Source of the DNA: Colwellia ponticola
Lineage (GTDB): Bacteria; Pseudomonadota; Gammaproteobacteria; Enterobacterales; Alteromonadaceae
Assembly (NCBI RefSeq): GCF_005885605.1
Contig: NZ_SZVP01000001.1
Coordinates: forward strand, 62,001 to 126,000
Length of the DNA: 64,000 nt
Direction: 5' to 3'
The notes under the pieces were generated by a model. That model made no database searches and was not told the origin of the DNA. It saw nothing but the letters and a program-made list of their open reading frames with translations. The translations under genes and the position numbers were made by a program. This document shows positions 1 to 12,000 of the stretch, one piece after another; the stretch's first letter is position 1; the number at the start of each line of letters is the position of its first letter.

Positions 1-300
1 AACACAGTAGTAATGGGGGCTAGCTTTAGAAACACTGGTGAAATTCTTGAATTAGCAGGCTGTGATCGTTTAACGATTAGTCCACAATTAATGGACGAAC
101 TGGCTAGTAGCAATGAAAACGTTGTACAAAAATTAACAGCGAGTCAAGCAACAGCAACACAGCAAGCGCCTTTAAGCGAAGCACAATTTCGCTGGCAGAT
201 GAATGAAGATGCCATGGCCACAGAAAAATTAGCTGAAGGTATTCGTAACTTTACTATTGATCAAATAAAGCTTGAGCAACAATTAACTGAACTGCTTTAA
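1..300 (+). CDS. tal: Transaldolase, C-terminal part (gene starts before the window)
   Basis: The first 99 codons visible are the C-terminal third of a class I transaldolase. Transaldolase moves a dihydroxyacetone unit between sedoheptulose-7-phosphate and glyceraldehyde-3-phosphate in the cytosolic pentose phosphate pathway. The run [20 protein letters not shown] closely matches what I know of TalB, as do the later LAEGIRNF and the acidic C-terminus. The frame is open from base 1, so the catalytic lysine and the start lie upstream of the window. A strong terminator follows 27 bp after the stop. Family assignment is confident; tal versus talB naming cannot be settled from this fragment. Confidence 0.93.
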   Translation, partial: NTVVMGASFRNTGEILELAGCDRLTISPQLMDELASSNENVVQKLTASQATATQQAPLSEAQFRWQMNEDAMATEKLAEGIRNFTIDQIKLEQQLTELL

Positions 301-327
301 CAAGCTTACTCAAATTACCTTGCCAAT

Positions 328-351
328 AAGCCCAGTTTTCTGGGCTTTTTT
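328..351 (+). terminator. Rho-independent terminator after transaldolase
   Basis: An 8-bp perfect stem AAGCCCAG/CTGGGCTT with a TTTT loop runs directly into a U-tract. It lies 27 bp after the transaldolase stop on the same strand and should end that transcript. Confidence 0.9.
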
Positions 352-455
352 ATACCGTTTTATAACGGTTATCTCAGTCAGATATAACTCTCCTATTGAC
401 AAAAATCAAACACCCGTTTAAGTTTTGTCTTAACTTTTCTTTATAAACTGATCTC

Positions 456-1259
456 ATGTCAAAAGATATTATCGTTTTTTCCCACGCCAATGGCTTTCCA
501 GCAGGTAGCTATAAAACGTTATTTAGTTACTTACCTGACAGTATGCAGGTTGTCGCCTTAGAAAAATATGGACATAACGCTAACAAACCCGTTAATCATA
601 ACTGGCAGGCTCAAGTTGAAGAGTTAATAACTTTTGTTGAAGAGCAGCAGCTTGACGGTAAAAAAGCTATTTGTGTTGGTCACTCTTTTGGCGGTGTCAT
701 CTCTTTTCTTGCCTGCTGTCAGCGACCAGACTTATTCAAAGGTCTTATTATGCTAGACCCGCCGGTCTTAAGTGGCATTAATGCGTTAACGATTAGGCTA
801 TTGAAAAAGACAAAATGGATAGATAAGTTTAGCCCCGCAGGTCTTGCTAAAAAACGTCGTAGTCATTGGCCGTTAGGCGCTGATGTAGGTTTAGGTTTTT
901 CTAAAAGAAAACTGTTTAGAAACTTTGATAGTCGCTGTTTGGCTGATTACATAACGCACGGAATTTGTCAGCGTAACAATCAGTTAGAACTCGTTTTTGA
1001 TGCGCAAATTGAAGCTAATATTTTTAGAAATATTCCTTCGAATTTAGCCCGTTACAAAAATAAATTAACAATACCTGCCACACTAGTTCACGCTGAAAGT
1101 ACCGATACTTTTCCGCATGAGATCTTTCAGCGCTTTACTAAATTAAATAAGCACATAAAACTAACCACCATGCCTGGTGGTCATATGTTTCCACTGGAAA
1201 GTCCAGAGCAAACCGCTAAATTAATTAGTGACATTATCAGTGATTTTCCTGATAGCTAA
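456..1259 (+). CDS. Alpha/beta hydrolase
   Basis: This 267-residue protein has an alpha/beta hydrolase fold signature. The nucleophile elbow GHSFGG places the catalytic serine at about residue 77. HANGFP near residues 10-15 is typical of the oxyanion-hole strand, and GGHMFP near 241-246 carries the likely catalytic histidine (about 243). There is no signal peptide, so it is probably cytosolic. The substrate cannot be read from the sequence; relatives are esterases and small-molecule hydrolases. It stands alone between the transaldolase terminator and a MITE-like repeat. No clear Shine-Dalgarno precedes the ATG, and no other in-frame start gives a better N-terminus. Confidence 0.85.
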   Translation: MSKDIIVFSHANGFPAGSYKTLFSYLPDSMQVVALEKYGHNANKPVNHNWQAQVEELITFVEEQQLDGKKAICVGHSFGGVISFLACCQRPDLFKGLIMLDPPVLSGINALTIRLLKKTKWIDKFSPAGLAKKRRSHWPLGADVGLGFSKRKLFRNFDSRCLADYITHGICQRNNQLELVFDAQIEANIFRNIPSNLARYKNKLTIPATLVHAESTDTFPHEIFQRFTKLNKHIKLTTMPGGHMFPLESPEQTAKLISDIISDFPDS

Positions 1260-1273
1260 CGCTGACATGACAG

Positions 1274-1603
1274 TTATACCAAGTTGATTAAGTGCTTTCC
1301 CACTCAGCACGAATTAAAAGCTTTAGCGGCAAGGCATTGATTGAAGAGCATGGTCATTCAGGAGAATGTGCTCCTGCATTCCTAATAAGCTACCTGCGTG
1401 TAGCGTCCTTGTCAAAATCAATAACGCCGCCTGTAAGCCTTTACCTTTTATTGGGTACTTGCCCCCTTGGGAGCTTGCTCGAGGCACACTAACCGCGTTA
1501 AAGTTATTTGATGTAGAGTGATTAAACCGAAAAATTCGCCTTGTGATTACACATAGAGCATAGCGCTGAGTTGGGAAAAAATTTAATCAACTCAGTATTA
1601 TAA
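1274..1603. mobile_element. MITE-like non-coding element with imperfect terminal inverted repeats
   Basis: A block of about 330 bp is bounded by inverted ends of roughly 30-40 bp. The left end begins TTATACCAAGTTGATTAA and continues through TTTCCCACTCAGC. The right end, read on the minus strand, begins TTATAATACTGAGTTGATTAA's counterpart and continues through TTTTCCCAACTCAGC. The interior has a second imperfect inverted pair around AAGGCATTGATT (1331-1342) and AAAATCAATAACGCC (1416-1430). A 66-codon open frame inside has no recognisable features. Size, ends and lack of coding fit a miniature inverted-repeat element. It fills most of the 531-bp gap between the hydrolase and eno. The parent transposase family was not identified. 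Confidence 0.65.
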
Positions 1604-1620
1604 AATCTGTCGATATAAAA

Positions 1621-1656
1621 AAAGCACGCTTGCCTTTACAGGAACAAGCGTGCTTT
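1621..1656 (-). terminator. Bidirectional-looking terminator downstream of eno
   Basis: A perfect 12-bp stem AAAGCACGCTTG/CAAGCGTGCTTT encloses a 12-base loop and has A and T runs on both flanks. Read on the minus strand it ends in a run of Ts, about 135 bp after the eno stop. It could also stop plus-strand readthrough from the MITE-like element. Confidence 0.85.
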
Positions 1657-1790
1657 TTCTATTAGTACTAACAGATAACAATTAAAATTAAAGCGACTTA
1701 GTTTGATAACAAGGTGCTTACGCGGCGTTGAACCGAGTCAATAAGCACAAACAACAAAGTGATAAACCTAAGAAGCAAAAGGATTAATTA

Positions 1791-3107
<1,317 letters not shown>

Positions 3108-3209
3108 TTATGACGCTCAAACAACGTGCTGAGCAATAAAGTTAATGTGTAAACTTAGGTGGTTACTCAGTGCGATGACAAGCAACCTCTATTATTACTA
3201 GACCTAAAC

Positions 3210-3239
3210 CTAAAACCGTAGCAATAGCTACGGTTTTAG
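3210..3239 (-). terminator. Perfect 13-bp hairpin between pyrG and eno
   Basis: CTAAAACCGTAGC and its exact complement flank a 4-base loop 8 bp after the pyrG stop. On the minus strand the hairpin is followed by GGTTTAGG rather than a clean U-run. It may be a partial terminator or a stability element setting the pyrG/eno ratio rather than a full stop. Confidence 0.5.
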
Positions 3240-3246
3240 TGGTGAG

Positions 3247-5242
<1,996 letters not shown>

Positions 5243-5839
5243 ATGACTATAGACAAATTAAACAATACCTTATCAGCTATTGACGACATTAATCGCCAAG
5301 ACCCTAATGTAATATCATACCAAGGGAGCAACCAAGCAAAAGAGTTAGTGTACGGACAACAAATGACGGACTGTTTACAGCGCTATTGGCCTCAAGCAAA
5401 TGAAGTATTACAAATAGCGGTTAGAGCACAACATATAAAACGCTGGCAGCTAAAACGTACTGAGTTTAGTGAAGGAAAAGCCGGTTATTACCAATGGAGA
5501 ATTGCACAAGGTAAATTTCATGCTGAGCTTACGGCCAGTATTATGCTTAAACAGGGTTATTCAGTCGCAGAATCAAAACAATGCGCCAGTATTATTAGAA
5601 AAGAGAACTTACAAACTAATACCGATACACAAACATTAGAAGATGTCGCTTGTTTAGTATTTATGATGCATTACTTTGATGATTTTGCGACTAAATACAT
5701 ACAACAAGATAATGAAGCGAAGATTGTGCGTATTGTGCAGTTAACGTGGAAAAAAATGTCGCCACAAGCACATGATATTGCGTTAGGGCTAGCCTTACCT
5801 GAGCATTTAGCGGCGATAGTCACTAAGGCACTTTCTTAG
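5243..5839 (+). CDS. DUF4202 family protein
   Basis: This 198-residue cytosolic protein fits my recollection of the DUF4202 family, whose function is not established. Supporting blocks are AQHIKRWQLKR, GYYQWRIAQGKFHAE, and EDVACLVFMMHYFDDF, which together give the His and Asp spacing reminiscent of HD-type metal-binding folds. There is no signal peptide or membrane segment. It interrupts an otherwise minus-strand block between pyrG and a DUF454 gene and has its own plus-strand transcription. Family membership comes from motif recall only. Confidence 0.75.
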   Translation: MTIDKLNNTLSAIDDINRQDPNVISYQGSNQAKELVYGQQMTDCLQRYWPQANEVLQIAVRAQHIKRWQLKRTEFSEGKAGYYQWRIAQGKFHAELTASIMLKQGYSVAESKQCASIIRKENLQTNTDTQTLEDVACLVFMMHYFDDFATKYIQQDNEAKIVRIVQLTWKKMSPQAHDIALGLALPEHLAAIVTKALS

Positions 5840-5882
5840 CGATATTTAGTTAATCGCATAAATCACAGCATACGTTAGCTAA

Positions 5883-6275
5883 CTACTTGCTTTCTGGTAA
5901 GCGAAAAACAAAAATAAATGGCCCTAACATCAATGCTACGACAAGTGCTGTTAACATGGCATTTTGTAGCATAAACGCTGACCAAGATAACGAAAGTATC
6001 ATGGTTAATAAGGCAATACGTTTCGCTTTTCTTGGAATACTTCGGTACTTTTGCCAATCATGAATTAATGGACCAAAGGTTTTATTGGCTAACAACCAGC
6101 GCTGCATTTTAGGAGAAGATTTAGCAAAACAAGCTGCTGCCACCAATAAAAAAGGCGTGGTCGGCAAAATAGGTAGTAACACCCCTAACATAGCTAAACC
6201 AACAAACAATATTCCTATTATTTTTAAGAGTAACACTTTGCCTTTACTGCCTGCTTGGGCTAATTGATATGCCAT
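5883..6275 (-). CDS. DUF454 (YbaN-like) inner-membrane protein
   Basis: This 130-residue membrane protein belongs to the YbaN/DUF454 family by its opening GILFVGLAMLGVLLPILPTT followed by PFLLVAAACFAKSSP. After a soluble loop containing WLLANKTFGPLIHDW come two further hydrophobic stretches near the C-terminus, so three or four transmembrane segments are likely. No biochemical role is established for the family. It converges on the DUF4202 gene with a 43-bp gap and lies 55 bp downstream of the SpoU-type methyltransferase gene, perhaps co-transcribed. Confidence 0.85.
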   Translation of the reverse strand: MAYQLAQAGSKGKVLLLKIIGILFVGLAMLGVLLPILPTTPFLLVAAACFAKSSPKMQRWLLANKTFGPLIHDWQKYRSIPRKAKRIALLTMILSLSWSAFMLQNAMLTALVVALMLGPFIFVFRLPESK

Positions 6276-6330
6276 ACAAGCCCCCTATTTTATATAGCGA
6301 TTAAGTTAGCTTAGCTTATATCGTAACATA

Positions 6331-6951
6331 CTAACACTGCTTCACTTTCACGGTATTATTGGTATCACGACTGCGACGAATTAACTCGTTGTCTGCCAGC
6401 TTAGCGCCTGCTAATTGCGTATCAGTTAATTGCCCCGTGTTTTGCCCGACCATTGATTTTGCCAAACGGTCATAAAGTAATACATTTACTGATGCCGCTA
6501 AATTCATACACCCTACGGTAGGTACATAAACAACATCATCGGCACAATCAATCACTTGTTGTTTTATAGTGCCATCTTCTGGGCCAAAAATATAAACCGC
6601 CTGCTGCGGATGAACAAAATGTGGCAGCGGTATCGCGCCTTCAACTAAATCTACACAGATAATTTTAGCGGTCTTAGGAATGTTTTCCACTAAGTCTTTA
6701 ATATTGATAAAGTCGTCGACCGCCACTAATGGTATTTTATCTTGTGCATTCTTGGTATCTGTCTTTAAAGTATCTTTATTATACTTAGCTGCTTGTTCAT
6801 AACGCCTCCCCGTATAAAGTACTTGGTCAGCTTGATAACAACCTGCCGCGCGCATTACCGCACCGACATTAGTAGGACTTTTAGGGTTAGTTAACGCAAT
6901 TGAGATGTGCGCTTTTTCTTGGTGATTCTTATCGTTCATATTACGGGTCAT
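6331..6951 (-). CDS. SpoU/TrmH-family RNA 2'-O-methyltransferase
   Basis: The 206-residue protein has the three motifs of SPOUT methyltransferases that use S-adenosylmethionine to methylate ribose 2'-OH in tRNA or rRNA. Motif 1 is NPKSPTNVGAVMRAAGCY with the conserved Asn and Arg, motif 2 is IFGPEDG, and motif 3 is MNLAASVNVLLYDR, which forms the trefoil knot. The target RNA cannot be deduced. There is no N-terminal substrate-binding extension, so it is a compact TrmL/TrmH-like enzyme. Two ATGs (6951 and 6939) are possible and neither has a good ribosome binding site. A short polar C-terminal tail follows the knot. Confidence 0.85.
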   Translation of the reverse strand: MTRNMNDKNHQEKAHISIALTNPKSPTNVGAVMRAAGCYQADQVLYTGRRYEQAAKYNKDTLKTDTKNAQDKIPLVAVDDFINIKDLVENIPKTAKIICVDLVEGAIPLPHFVHPQQAVYIFGPEDGTIKQQVIDCADDVVYVPTVGCMNLAASVNVLLYDRLAKSMVGQNTGQLTDTQLAGAKLADNELIRRSRDTNNTVKVKQC

Positions 6952-7042
6952 ATTTTCTATTTCGCTAATTCACTGTACTAAAGCTGTTTACGTAATGAAG
7001 CAGAACTATTTAACTAATTCAACAGAGTGTTAAAGAGACATG

Positions 7043-7888
7043 TTAATTTTTATTTTCTTGGTTTTTAACTTGTTGCCAATAGTTTTCTAGCTCAGCTAAG
7101 TCATGTTCAGTAAAGCCTTTACCGGATTGGTTTACTTGTGTTTCAACACCAACAAAGCGTTTAGTAAATTTTTGATTGGCTTTACGTAGCAAAGTTTCTG
7201 GGTCTTCTTTAGCATGTCGACATAAGTTAACAACGGCAAACATTAAATCACCTAACTCTTCAGCTAGCGCTGTTTTATTAAGCGAACCAGCGGTCAGCTC
7301 GTCTTTGACTTCTTGTACTTCTTCTTCAATTTTAGCAAAAACGTCGGTCATATTGTCCCAATCAAAACCAACATGAGCACATCGTTTTTGAATTTTTGCC
7401 GCTTGTGATAAAGCCGGTAAGTTTTTCGGAATATCAGCCAAAATACTCAAGGGAGTTAAATCACTGGAGCCGCCAGCATGGGCTAATGCTTTTTGATTTT
7501 TTTGTTGTCTTTCGAGTGCTTTCTCATTTTCCCAATTAGCTTTAACGTCTTCATCGGTTGTTAACTCTGCCTGAGAAAAAACGTGAGGATGGCGCCTGAT
7601 AAGTTTTTCACAAATAGCAGCGATTACCGAATCAAAATCAAAGTATTGTTGTTCTTTACCCAGTTGACTATAAAAAATCACCTGAAAAAGTAAATCACCG
7701 AGTTCTTTTTCGAGCTCAGCAAAGTCACCTTGTTCGATTGCATCAACCACTTCGTAAGCTTCTTCTAAGGTGTGACTGGTTATCGAGGCGAAATCTTGTT
7801 TAATATCCCATGGACAACCCGTTTTAGGATCGCGCAGCTCTGCCATGATCCAACGTAGTTTTTCTATTGAAGCTTGTTCATTTAGCAT
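7043..7888 (-). CDS. mazG: Nucleoside triphosphate pyrophosphohydrolase MazG
   Basis: MazG hydrolyses nucleoside triphosphates to monophosphates and pyrophosphate; in Escherichia coli it also lowers ppGpp indirectly. This 281-residue protein has two MazG repeats. The first contains CPWDIKQDFASITSHTLEEA, then EKELGDLLFQVIFYSQ with the EExxE-type metal-binding helices. The second contains KIEEEVQEVKDEL and AEELGDLMFAVVNLCRH. Length is slightly above the E. coli protein (263). It lies about 100 bp downstream of relA on the same strand, the conserved relA-mazG arrangement. Confidence 0.95.
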   Translation of the reverse strand: MLNEQASIEKLRWIMAELRDPKTGCPWDIKQDFASITSHTLEEAYEVVDAIEQGDFAELEKELGDLLFQVIFYSQLGKEQQYFDFDSVIAAICEKLIRRHPHVFSQAELTTDEDVKANWENEKALERQQKNQKALAHAGGSSDLTPLSILADIPKNLPALSQAAKIQKRCAHVGFDWDNMTDVFAKIEEEVQEVKDELTAGSLNKTALAEELGDLMFAVVNLCRHAKEDPETLLRKANQKFTKRFVGVETQVNQSGKGFTEHDLAELENYWQQVKNQENKN

Positions 7889-7986
7889 AGTCTTTTCTTC
7901 TTAGTGAACTTATATATTATTAAAAAATCTTGCTGTGGCCGCGTTTAACAACTAGCCGTATTTTAAATCGATTACATTAACGTTAA

Positions 7987-10218
7987 TTAAAGCCGCTTTA
8001 CCTGCGTCATATCATCTAATTGGCGTAACTTCTCTAAAATACGTGTTAATAATGCACTACTCTCTACTTCAAGCTTTATATTCATACTCATCGTTTGTTT
8101 GGCATTGTTGGTATGGCTTTCCATACCAACAATACTAACTCTTTCATTAGAAATAATGGTCGAAATATCGCGTAAAAGCCCTTGTCTGTCGCTACCAATA
8201 ATTTGTATAGACGCTTGATAACTTTGTTTATGATCATTGCCCCACTGCACTTCAACAAAACGTTCAGGCTGCAAGTTAAGTGAATTAGCAAGTTGCTCAC
8301 AATCTTCTCTATGAACCGAAATACCGCGTCCTTGGGTGATAAAGCCTGAAATACTATCACCCGGCACAGGTTGGCAGCATTTAGCCATATGAGTCAGTAA
8401 ATTACCCACACCTGACACGGTAATACCATTGTCTTCTTGTGTTAACACTTTATTGGTAGCGCTTTGTTTTACTAGACTTTGGGGGTCTATTTCAACCGGC
8501 GGTTTTAACTTATTATCTAGTTGAGTAAAATAGTTAACCACTTGTTGCAATCTAACGTTCCCCGTACCAATACCGGCATAAAGATCGTCAACGGTCTTCA
8601 TATTAAAACGTTTTGCCGCTGCGAGTAAGTTCATTGACGCTAACTCATGTTTAGCTATTTCACTGTCCAAAAGCTCTTTGCCTTCAGCAATGTATTTATC
8701 TCTATCGAGTAACTTAAAGAAGTGCTGAACTTTAGCGCGAGCACGAGTAGAATAAATATAGTTTAAGTTCGGGTTAAGCCAATCGCGACTTGGATTAGGT
8801 TGCTTACTGGTGAGAATAGTGACTTGATCACCCGTTTGTAAACGGTGGGTAAAAGGGACAATTTTCTCAAATACTTTAGCCCCGATACAACAATGACCAA
8901 CATTAGAGTGAATGTAGTAAGCAAAATCTAAAGGCGTTGATCCCATTGGTAAATCAATAACATCGCCACCAGGGGTAAATACATAAATACGATCTTCAAA
9001 AACCTGACTACGCAATTCATCAAGTAATTCGCCACTTTCAGCAACATCATCTTGCCATTGTAATATTTTTCTTAACCAGCCGACTTTATCATCAAAACTG
9101 TTACTTTTACTGCTAGCATTACCTTCTTTATAGCGCCAATGTGCAGCGACACCAAGTTCAGCATCATCATCCATTTGTTTGGTTCTGATCTGTACTTCAA
9201 CTGACTTTCCTTCTGGCCCTATCACTACCGTATGGATGGATTGATAGCCATTACCTTTAGGCGTAGCGACATAGTCAGAAAACTCTCTAGCAATATGTGG
9301 CCACTTGGTATGAACAACTCCTAAAGCAGAATAACAATCTTGTACTTTTTCAACGACTACACGCACTGCCCGCACATCAAACAGTTGTTCAAAATCAAGT
9401 GACTTTTGCTGCATTTTTTTCCAAATGCTGTAAATATGTTTAGGTCGACCATAAACCTCGCTCTTAATAGCAAGTGCATCAAGTTCTCCCCCTAAGCAGC
9501 TAACAAAGCTCGCCATGTATTGCTCTCGCTCTAAGCGAGTTTCATCTAGTAATTTAGCTATTTTTTGATAAACCTGAGGATGAAGGTAACGAAAGGAGAT
9601 ATCTTCTAATTCCCACTTTAATTGCCCTATGCCTAAACGATTCGATAGCGGTGCATAAATATTAGCACTCTCTTTGGCTACTAATACTCGGGTTTCTTCA
9701 TCACTATTTTTCTTTTCACGTAAATCACATAATCGTTCAGCTAACTTAATCACTACTGCACGAACATCATCAACCATTGCTAATAACATTCGACGAATAT
9801 TATCTATATTTTGAGGGGCTTGATCGGTTGATTGATTATTTTGTTGTCGTAACGCTTTAATAGCTGCCATTTGCTCAACGCCTTGACAAAGCGTGACAAT
9901 ATCTTGAGTAAAGTGCTCTTTAACAAATTCTATGTCAATAATATTATTGTTTAACAAGGGAGACATAAACGCGGCAACTAAGGAGTCTGCATCAAGATTT
10001 AAAGCACTTAAAATCTCGACCATTTCCATACTTTTATGCAGTAATGCAAGTTTTTCATCAGTTAAAGAATTTACTGAGCTTTCATGCTGATAAAACTGAG
10101 ACACCTGTAGCCATAAATCCGACAAGGCGTTGGCTTTCACATCGCTCAATGTCAAATTGCTTAACCACTGCTCAAAGCTTTGCTTCGTTATCTTATGTAA
10201 TTTACGCACGGAAACCAT
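7987..10218 (-). CDS. relA: GTP pyrophosphokinase RelA
   Basis: RelA is the ribosome-associated (p)ppGpp synthetase of the stringent response. From the ATG chosen, the product is 743 residues, nearly the E. coli length. It has an N-terminal HD-like domain in which the hydrolase His-Asp pair is replaced by SPLLNNN, so it should not degrade ppGpp. The synthetase domain follows (YGRPKHIYSIWKKM, LFDVRAVRVVV, GNGYQSIHT, EVQIRTKQMD), then a TGS domain (RIYVFTPGGDVIDLP), a Cys-containing conserved segment (CCQPVPGDS) and a C-terminal ACT domain. The frame is open further upstream into rlmD, but the ATG at 10218 has GGGAT upstream and matches the family N-terminus MVSVR. Confidence 0.97.
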   Translation of the reverse strand: MVSVRKLHKITKQSFEQWLSNLTLSDVKANALSDLWLQVSQFYQHESSVNSLTDEKLALLHKSMEMVEILSALNLDADSLVAAFMSPLLNNNIIDIEFVKEHFTQDIVTLCQGVEQMAAIKALRQQNNQSTDQAPQNIDNIRRMLLAMVDDVRAVVIKLAERLCDLREKKNSDEETRVLVAKESANIYAPLSNRLGIGQLKWELEDISFRYLHPQVYQKIAKLLDETRLEREQYMASFVSCLGGELDALAIKSEVYGRPKHIYSIWKKMQQKSLDFEQLFDVRAVRVVVEKVQDCYSALGVVHTKWPHIAREFSDYVATPKGNGYQSIHTVVIGPEGKSVEVQIRTKQMDDDAELGVAAHWRYKEGNASSKSNSFDDKVGWLRKILQWQDDVAESGELLDELRSQVFEDRIYVFTPGGDVIDLPMGSTPLDFAYYIHSNVGHCCIGAKVFEKIVPFTHRLQTGDQVTILTSKQPNPSRDWLNPNLNYIYSTRARAKVQHFFKLLDRDKYIAEGKELLDSEIAKHELASMNLLAAAKRFNMKTVDDLYAGIGTGNVRLQQVVNYFTQLDNKLKPPVEIDPQSLVKQSATNKVLTQEDNGITVSGVGNLLTHMAKCCQPVPGDSISGFITQGRGISVHREDCEQLANSLNLQPERFVEVQWGNDHKQSYQASIQIIGSDRQGLLRDISTIISNERVSIVGMESHTNNAKQTMSMNIKLEVESSALLTRILEKLRQLDDMTQVKRL

Positions 10219-10270
10219 AGATATCCCTTTATCCTTGTAAGGTAATGTAAAGATTATCGAATAATAAGTA

Positions 10271-11743
10271 TTATTGAGTAAACAATACCATAGTCTCAAC
10301 ATGCTTTGTTTGTGAAAACATATCCATGAGTGATATTTTTTCAAGCTTATAGCCTTGAGCAATCAATATTGCACTATCTCTTGCTAAGGTTGCTGGATCA
10401 CAGCTTACATAGAGTACCTTAGGTATTTTTAAAGTGGCAATTTGACCCACTGCTTGCTCTGCCCCAGCTCTTGCGGGATCAAGTAATACTTTATCAAAAA
10501 CCTGCGCACTAGCCCATGACTGTGTTAACCAATCACTGTTTAAGTCAGCTTGATAAAACTGACAATTATTATAGCCATTGTGCTGGGCGTTATCGGTTGC
10601 TTTATCAACCATCACTTGCACGCCCTCAACACCAATAACAAACTTGGCTTTATTTGCTAGCGCTAAGCTAAAATTTCCCAAACCACAAAATAAATCTAGC
10701 ACAGTATCGGCAGGTGAAATAGCTAACCAAGCTAAAGCTTGGCTAATCATCGCATTATTAACCTGGTGGTTAATTTGAATAAAATCACTACTGGCAAAGT
10801 TAATTTTATTATTGTCTGCTAAGGTATAAAATAGTTGCGATGTAGTATTTTTAGCAACAAGCGGTTGTTGTTTGTGACCATCATCAATCATGACATGCCA
10901 ATTATGTTGCTGTGCGTACCGCTGCCATAGCTCAATATCAGCATCATTCATCGCTTTTAGTTGTCGAACAACCAGCACAACTTGATTATGGTTAACAAGC
11001 CCCTTGTTCGAATCAGCGTCAACTATCCCTAGCTCAACCTTATCGTTGTCAGTAGTTTTACTTTCAATGCTCTTATCTTCAACATTACCACCTTTAGTAA
11101 TATCAGCCTGTATTACTTCTATATGACCAATCGCTGATTGTACCGTTAATTGCGCCAATAGCTTTTTCAGTAGCGGAAAAATAGCATCAAGTGGCTCAAC
11201 CAGTACAGGGCAAGATTTAATAGACGCTAAGTCATTGGTTCCTTTTTGTCTAAAACCGATGATCGCATGTGATTTTTTATCAAACTGAACACCAATGCGT
11301 GCTTTACGACGATAATGCCAAGGGTTACTTATGATAGCAGGCTGCCAAGGTAGTGTTGTTGGCGTTACTGTACTCGCCAATTTTTGAGCACTAAAGCTAC
11401 GTGAAAAAAGCTCACTCACTTTACCTTGTTTAAAGTCGAGTTGTGCTGTTATCGCCAACATTTGTAAGTCGCAACCACCACACAAAGCAAAATGCTGGCA
11501 TTTAGGGATAACTCGCTGCTCACTTTGCTGATTAACAGCAATCAGTTTAGCGCGAACATATTTACTTTTTTGTTCGATAACTTGCACTTCAACGGTTTCG
11601 TTGGGTAAAGCACCAGCAATAAAGACAGGTTTGTTTTGCCAGCGAGCAACACCAACACCGTTCATATCAAGCTTATCTATACTGACCGTTAATCGTTTGT
11701 TTTTTTCGGTTGCTTTTACTGCTGCTTTAAAATAATTTGCCAT
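10271..11743 (-). CDS. rlmD: 23S rRNA m5U1939 methyltransferase RlmD
   Basis: RlmD (formerly RumA) methylates U1939 of 23S rRNA. The 490-residue protein has an N-terminal TRAM-like domain, an Fe-S cluster motif with Cys residues around CQHFALCGGCDLQ, a SAM-binding motif LDLFCGLGNFSLALA, and the catalytic Cys in LYVSCDPATLARD. It is longer than E. coli RlmD (about 433). Part of the excess is a polar insert at about residues 214-250, rich in Asp, Lys and Asn, which is probably a surface loop. It precedes relA by 52 bp and is divergent from barA, as in enterobacteria. Confidence 0.95.
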   Translation of the reverse strand: MANYFKAAVKATEKNKRLTVSIDKLDMNGVGVARWQNKPVFIAGALPNETVEVQVIEQKSKYVRAKLIAVNQQSEQRVIPKCQHFALCGGCDLQMLAITAQLDFKQGKVSELFSRSFSAQKLASTVTPTTLPWQPAIISNPWHYRRKARIGVQFDKKSHAIIGFRQKGTNDLASIKSCPVLVEPLDAIFPLLKKLLAQLTVQSAIGHIEVIQADITKGGNVEDKSIESKTTDNDKVELGIVDADSNKGLVNHNQVVLVVRQLKAMNDADIELWQRYAQQHNWHVMIDDGHKQQPLVAKNTTSQLFYTLADNNKINFASSDFIQINHQVNNAMISQALAWLAISPADTVLDLFCGLGNFSLALANKAKFVIGVEGVQVMVDKATDNAQHNGYNNCQFYQADLNSDWLTQSWASAQVFDKVLLDPARAGAEQAVGQIATLKIPKVLYVSCDPATLARDSAILIAQGYKLEKISLMDMFSQTKHVETMVLFTQ

Positions 11744-11918
11744 GCGTACCCTAGAGGTTATGCTAACTTTACTTACATCTAACTTATTACCTACGCTTTT
11801 TGCCTAAAACGTATACTCAAGTAACCGTTATTGAAACATCAGAACGATAAATTGATCGCTACTGATAGAATTAGCTAATAAGCAATTTATTGATCTGTTT
11901 GGTAGTATTTATGTTAAA

Positions 11919-11958
11919 TTGGATAATGAATTAAATAGTTGGATAATGAATTAAATAG
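11919..11958. repeat. Perfect 20-bp tandem duplication upstream of barA
   Basis: The unit TTGGATAATGAATTAAATAG occurs twice head to tail without mismatch, 42 bp before the barA start. TAATGA and TTAAAT within it resemble -10 elements, so the duplication may have altered the barA promoter or leader. Confidence 0.9.
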
Positions 11959-12000
11959 CTGACTATTTTACCCTAAATTTATCAAGAAAGTTCAACAAAA

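Noticed and set aside
1292-1492. 66-codon plus-strand frame
   Set aside because: It lies entirely inside the MITE-like element, has no ribosome binding site and no recognisable features.
10219-10362. Upstream extension of relA by 48 codons
   Set aside because: It would overlap rlmD by 92 bp and its residues do not resemble a RelA N-terminus; the ATG at 10218 has GGGAT upstream and fits homologues.
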